Positions 63,123-64,000 of a DNA stretch of 64,000 nucleotides are shown piece after piece (within the stretch, counting starts at the first letter, position 1; each line of letters begins with the position of its first letter). The notes beneath the pieces are model-generated. The model had not been told where the DNA came from, did not search any database, and saw nothing but the letters and a program-made list of their open reading frames with translations. Origin of the DNA: Rhizaria sp. SCN 62-66 (lineage: Eukaryota > Rhizaria, unplaced); contig MEDY01000088.1 of the NCBI GenBank assembly GCA_001724265.1, forward strand, positions 19,780-83,779, read 5' to 3'. The translations under genes were made by a program, and so were the position numbers.

Positions 63123-63642
63123 ATGAGCTCTGGTCACAAAGAGATCGGCCTTGCGTCGCTCGACATCGACGAGAGCGATCGCGCGATGCCCACCAAGGAC
63201 CTCGTCCGTCTGGTCAGGTACGCCCTACTTTTTACGCGCCTTCCGCCTCTTTCGCTTGTCTGTGTCCCTCTATTTCCTGTTGCTCATATCGTTTTCTCTC
63301 TCTCTCTTCTCTCTCTGGTGCTTTGTCTCCCGTGTCGTCCCGTCGCCCTCACCGCACCCTCACAGCAAGGACAAACACGAGTTCATTGTCCCGCGCGACG
63401 TGGTGATGACCTCCGGCACGATCAAGGCGATCCTCACCGGCCGCGGTCTCTGGCGCGAGATCAGCGGCCCGATGCCCGTTGTCGAATTCCAGGAGATCTC
63501 CGGTCCTGTGCTAGAGAAGGTGATCCAGTACTTTTTCTACAAGAAGCTCTACGACAAGGCCACTGGTCCCATCCCGCCTTTCCCGCTTGACACGGATGGG
63601 TTGCTTGAGCTGCTTGATGCTGCCAACTTCCTCGACACGTGA
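63123..63642 (+). CDS. ELOC: Elongin C (SKP1/BTB-fold adaptor), two exons
   Basis: Exons 63123-63217 and 63366-63642 (95 + 277 nt, 123 residues, UGA); intron GTACGC...CTCACAG. Elongin C bridges elongin B and BC-box proteins in cullin-RING ubiquitin ligases and is part of the elongin transcription factor. Family blocks: KDKHEFIVPRDVVMTSGTIK (the HEFIV..E.A..SGTIKAML core), FQEISGPVLEKVIQYFFYKK, and the C-terminal PFPLDTDGLLELLDAANFLD. The N-terminus is about ten residues longer than in animals. Nothing in the fold appears missing. Confidence 0.95.
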
Positions 63643-63657
63643 ATCAGAAACGGTCTC

Positions 63658-63803
63658 CCACTTCACGTGTGTGCATACTATTGTGAGCTCGTGTCCGATG
63701 TGAACGAGCCTTTAAGCAGGCCTGGCTTGTCGGCCTTTTATAGCGCGGCAGCCCGTATCAGTCTTTATCTGCCGCTGCTCCTGCAACTCTAATCCTGAAG
63801 TGG
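63658..63803 (+). other. Hairpin-rich region right after the elongin C stop
   Basis: Outer complement CCACTTC (63658-63664) / GAAGTGG (63797-63803) encloses GCTCGT/ACGAGC, a GGCC/GGCC hairpin, and GCGGCAG/CTGCCGC (7 bp perfect). It may be a structured 3'UTR. The sequence is not similar to the element at 16807, but the layout (closing stem plus several hairpins) is. Confidence 0.4.
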
Positions 63804-63908
63804 CAGGGCCACTCTCGAGACAGACTCAATACACACAGCTCTGAACAAGCAAGCATGCTAAGTTTTGATAATGAACGTATAACTTTGTATGAGATGTTAA
63901 TTAGTAAC

Positions 63909-63972
63909 CATCGGTCCGTCGTAGGATGGCGCGGACCGGCCTCTGGGCCGTGGGGAGGGAGCCCAGAGGGAT
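63909..63972. other. Two adjacent GC-rich hairpins near the window end
   Basis: CGGTCCG/CGGACCG, followed at once by CCTCTGGGC/GCCCAGAGG (9 bp perfect, ~13-nt loop), within AT-rich DNA. They might be part of an RNA gene or repeat continuing past the edge. No known RNA family was recognised. Confidence 0.4.
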
Positions 63973-64000
63973 TTCGTTCAAGTCAAGTTGGCAACAAAAT

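Noticed and set aside
1-64000. tRNA (including a UAG-decoding tRNA), rRNA and U-snRNA genes
   Set aside because: Scanning for B-box-like GGTTCGA patterns, U6 core and similar motifs by eye gave no credible hit. This does not exclude them; tRNAscan-SE and Infernal would be decisive.

Overview
The window is nuclear DNA of a unicellular, flagellated eukaryote. Evidence: spliceosomal introns in many genes, a 4,543-residue axonemal dynein heavy chain, SRP14, elongin C, a Ragulator p18 (LAMTOR1)-like protein, a FYVE-like/SH3 protein and a mitochondrial-type folate enzyme. Coding DNA is very GC-rich and full of Ala, Ser, Gln, Asn and Asp runs; spacers and introns are AT-rich or pyrimidine-rich. I cannot name the species from the sequence alone.

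Layout: (1-6.9 kb, minus) a very long Gln/Asn/Ser-rich protein running off the left edge and a LAMTOR1-like gene; (8.7-13.3 kb, plus) a three-exon gene of unknown function and a four-TM membrane protein; (14.4-21.8 kb, minus) a two-TM protein and a 1.6-kaa Myb/SANT-like chromatin-type protein with a long inverted repeat just after its stop; (22.8-26.2 kb, plus) methionyl-tRNA synthetase whose last coding intron and 3'UTR intron each hold two copies of a structured RNA; (27 kb, minus) SRP14; (28-41.7 kb, plus) intronless inner-arm dynein; (42.3-46.4 kb, plus) a FolD/MTHFD enzyme split by an insertion of about 830 residues; (46.8-51.2 kb, minus) two related Myb/SANT-like genes sharing an intron position; (51.9-54.6 kb, plus) a large unknown protein and, after it, a decayed copy of its tail; (55.8-56.8 kb, minus) HPRT; (57.4-63.6 kb, plus) FYVE-like/SH3 protein, a phytanoyl-CoA-dioxygenase-like protein, and elongin C.

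Main discoveries: (a) In-frame UAG codons interrupt otherwise open long genes. Five lie in a 420-bp Gln-rich part of the first gene and one follows the last zinc-ligand pair of the FYVE-like protein; weaker cases occur in two other genes. No recognisable gene here clearly ends in UAG; ends are UAA or UGA. The simplest reading is that UAG means glutamine in this nucleus. (b) Four copies of a ~78-nt hairpin in two introns of the MetRS gene show compensatory changes in the apical stem, an invariant internal loop, and an AGA trinucleotide exactly 15 nt from the loop. This is the layout of single-hairpin AGA-box H/ACA-type guide RNAs. (c) Eleven of twelve inferred introns start GTACG, an unusual and strict 5' splice site. 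(d) The MTHFD insertion, a Cys-rich insertion in MetRS, and a missing iron-ligand His in the dioxygenase show strong protein-level divergence.
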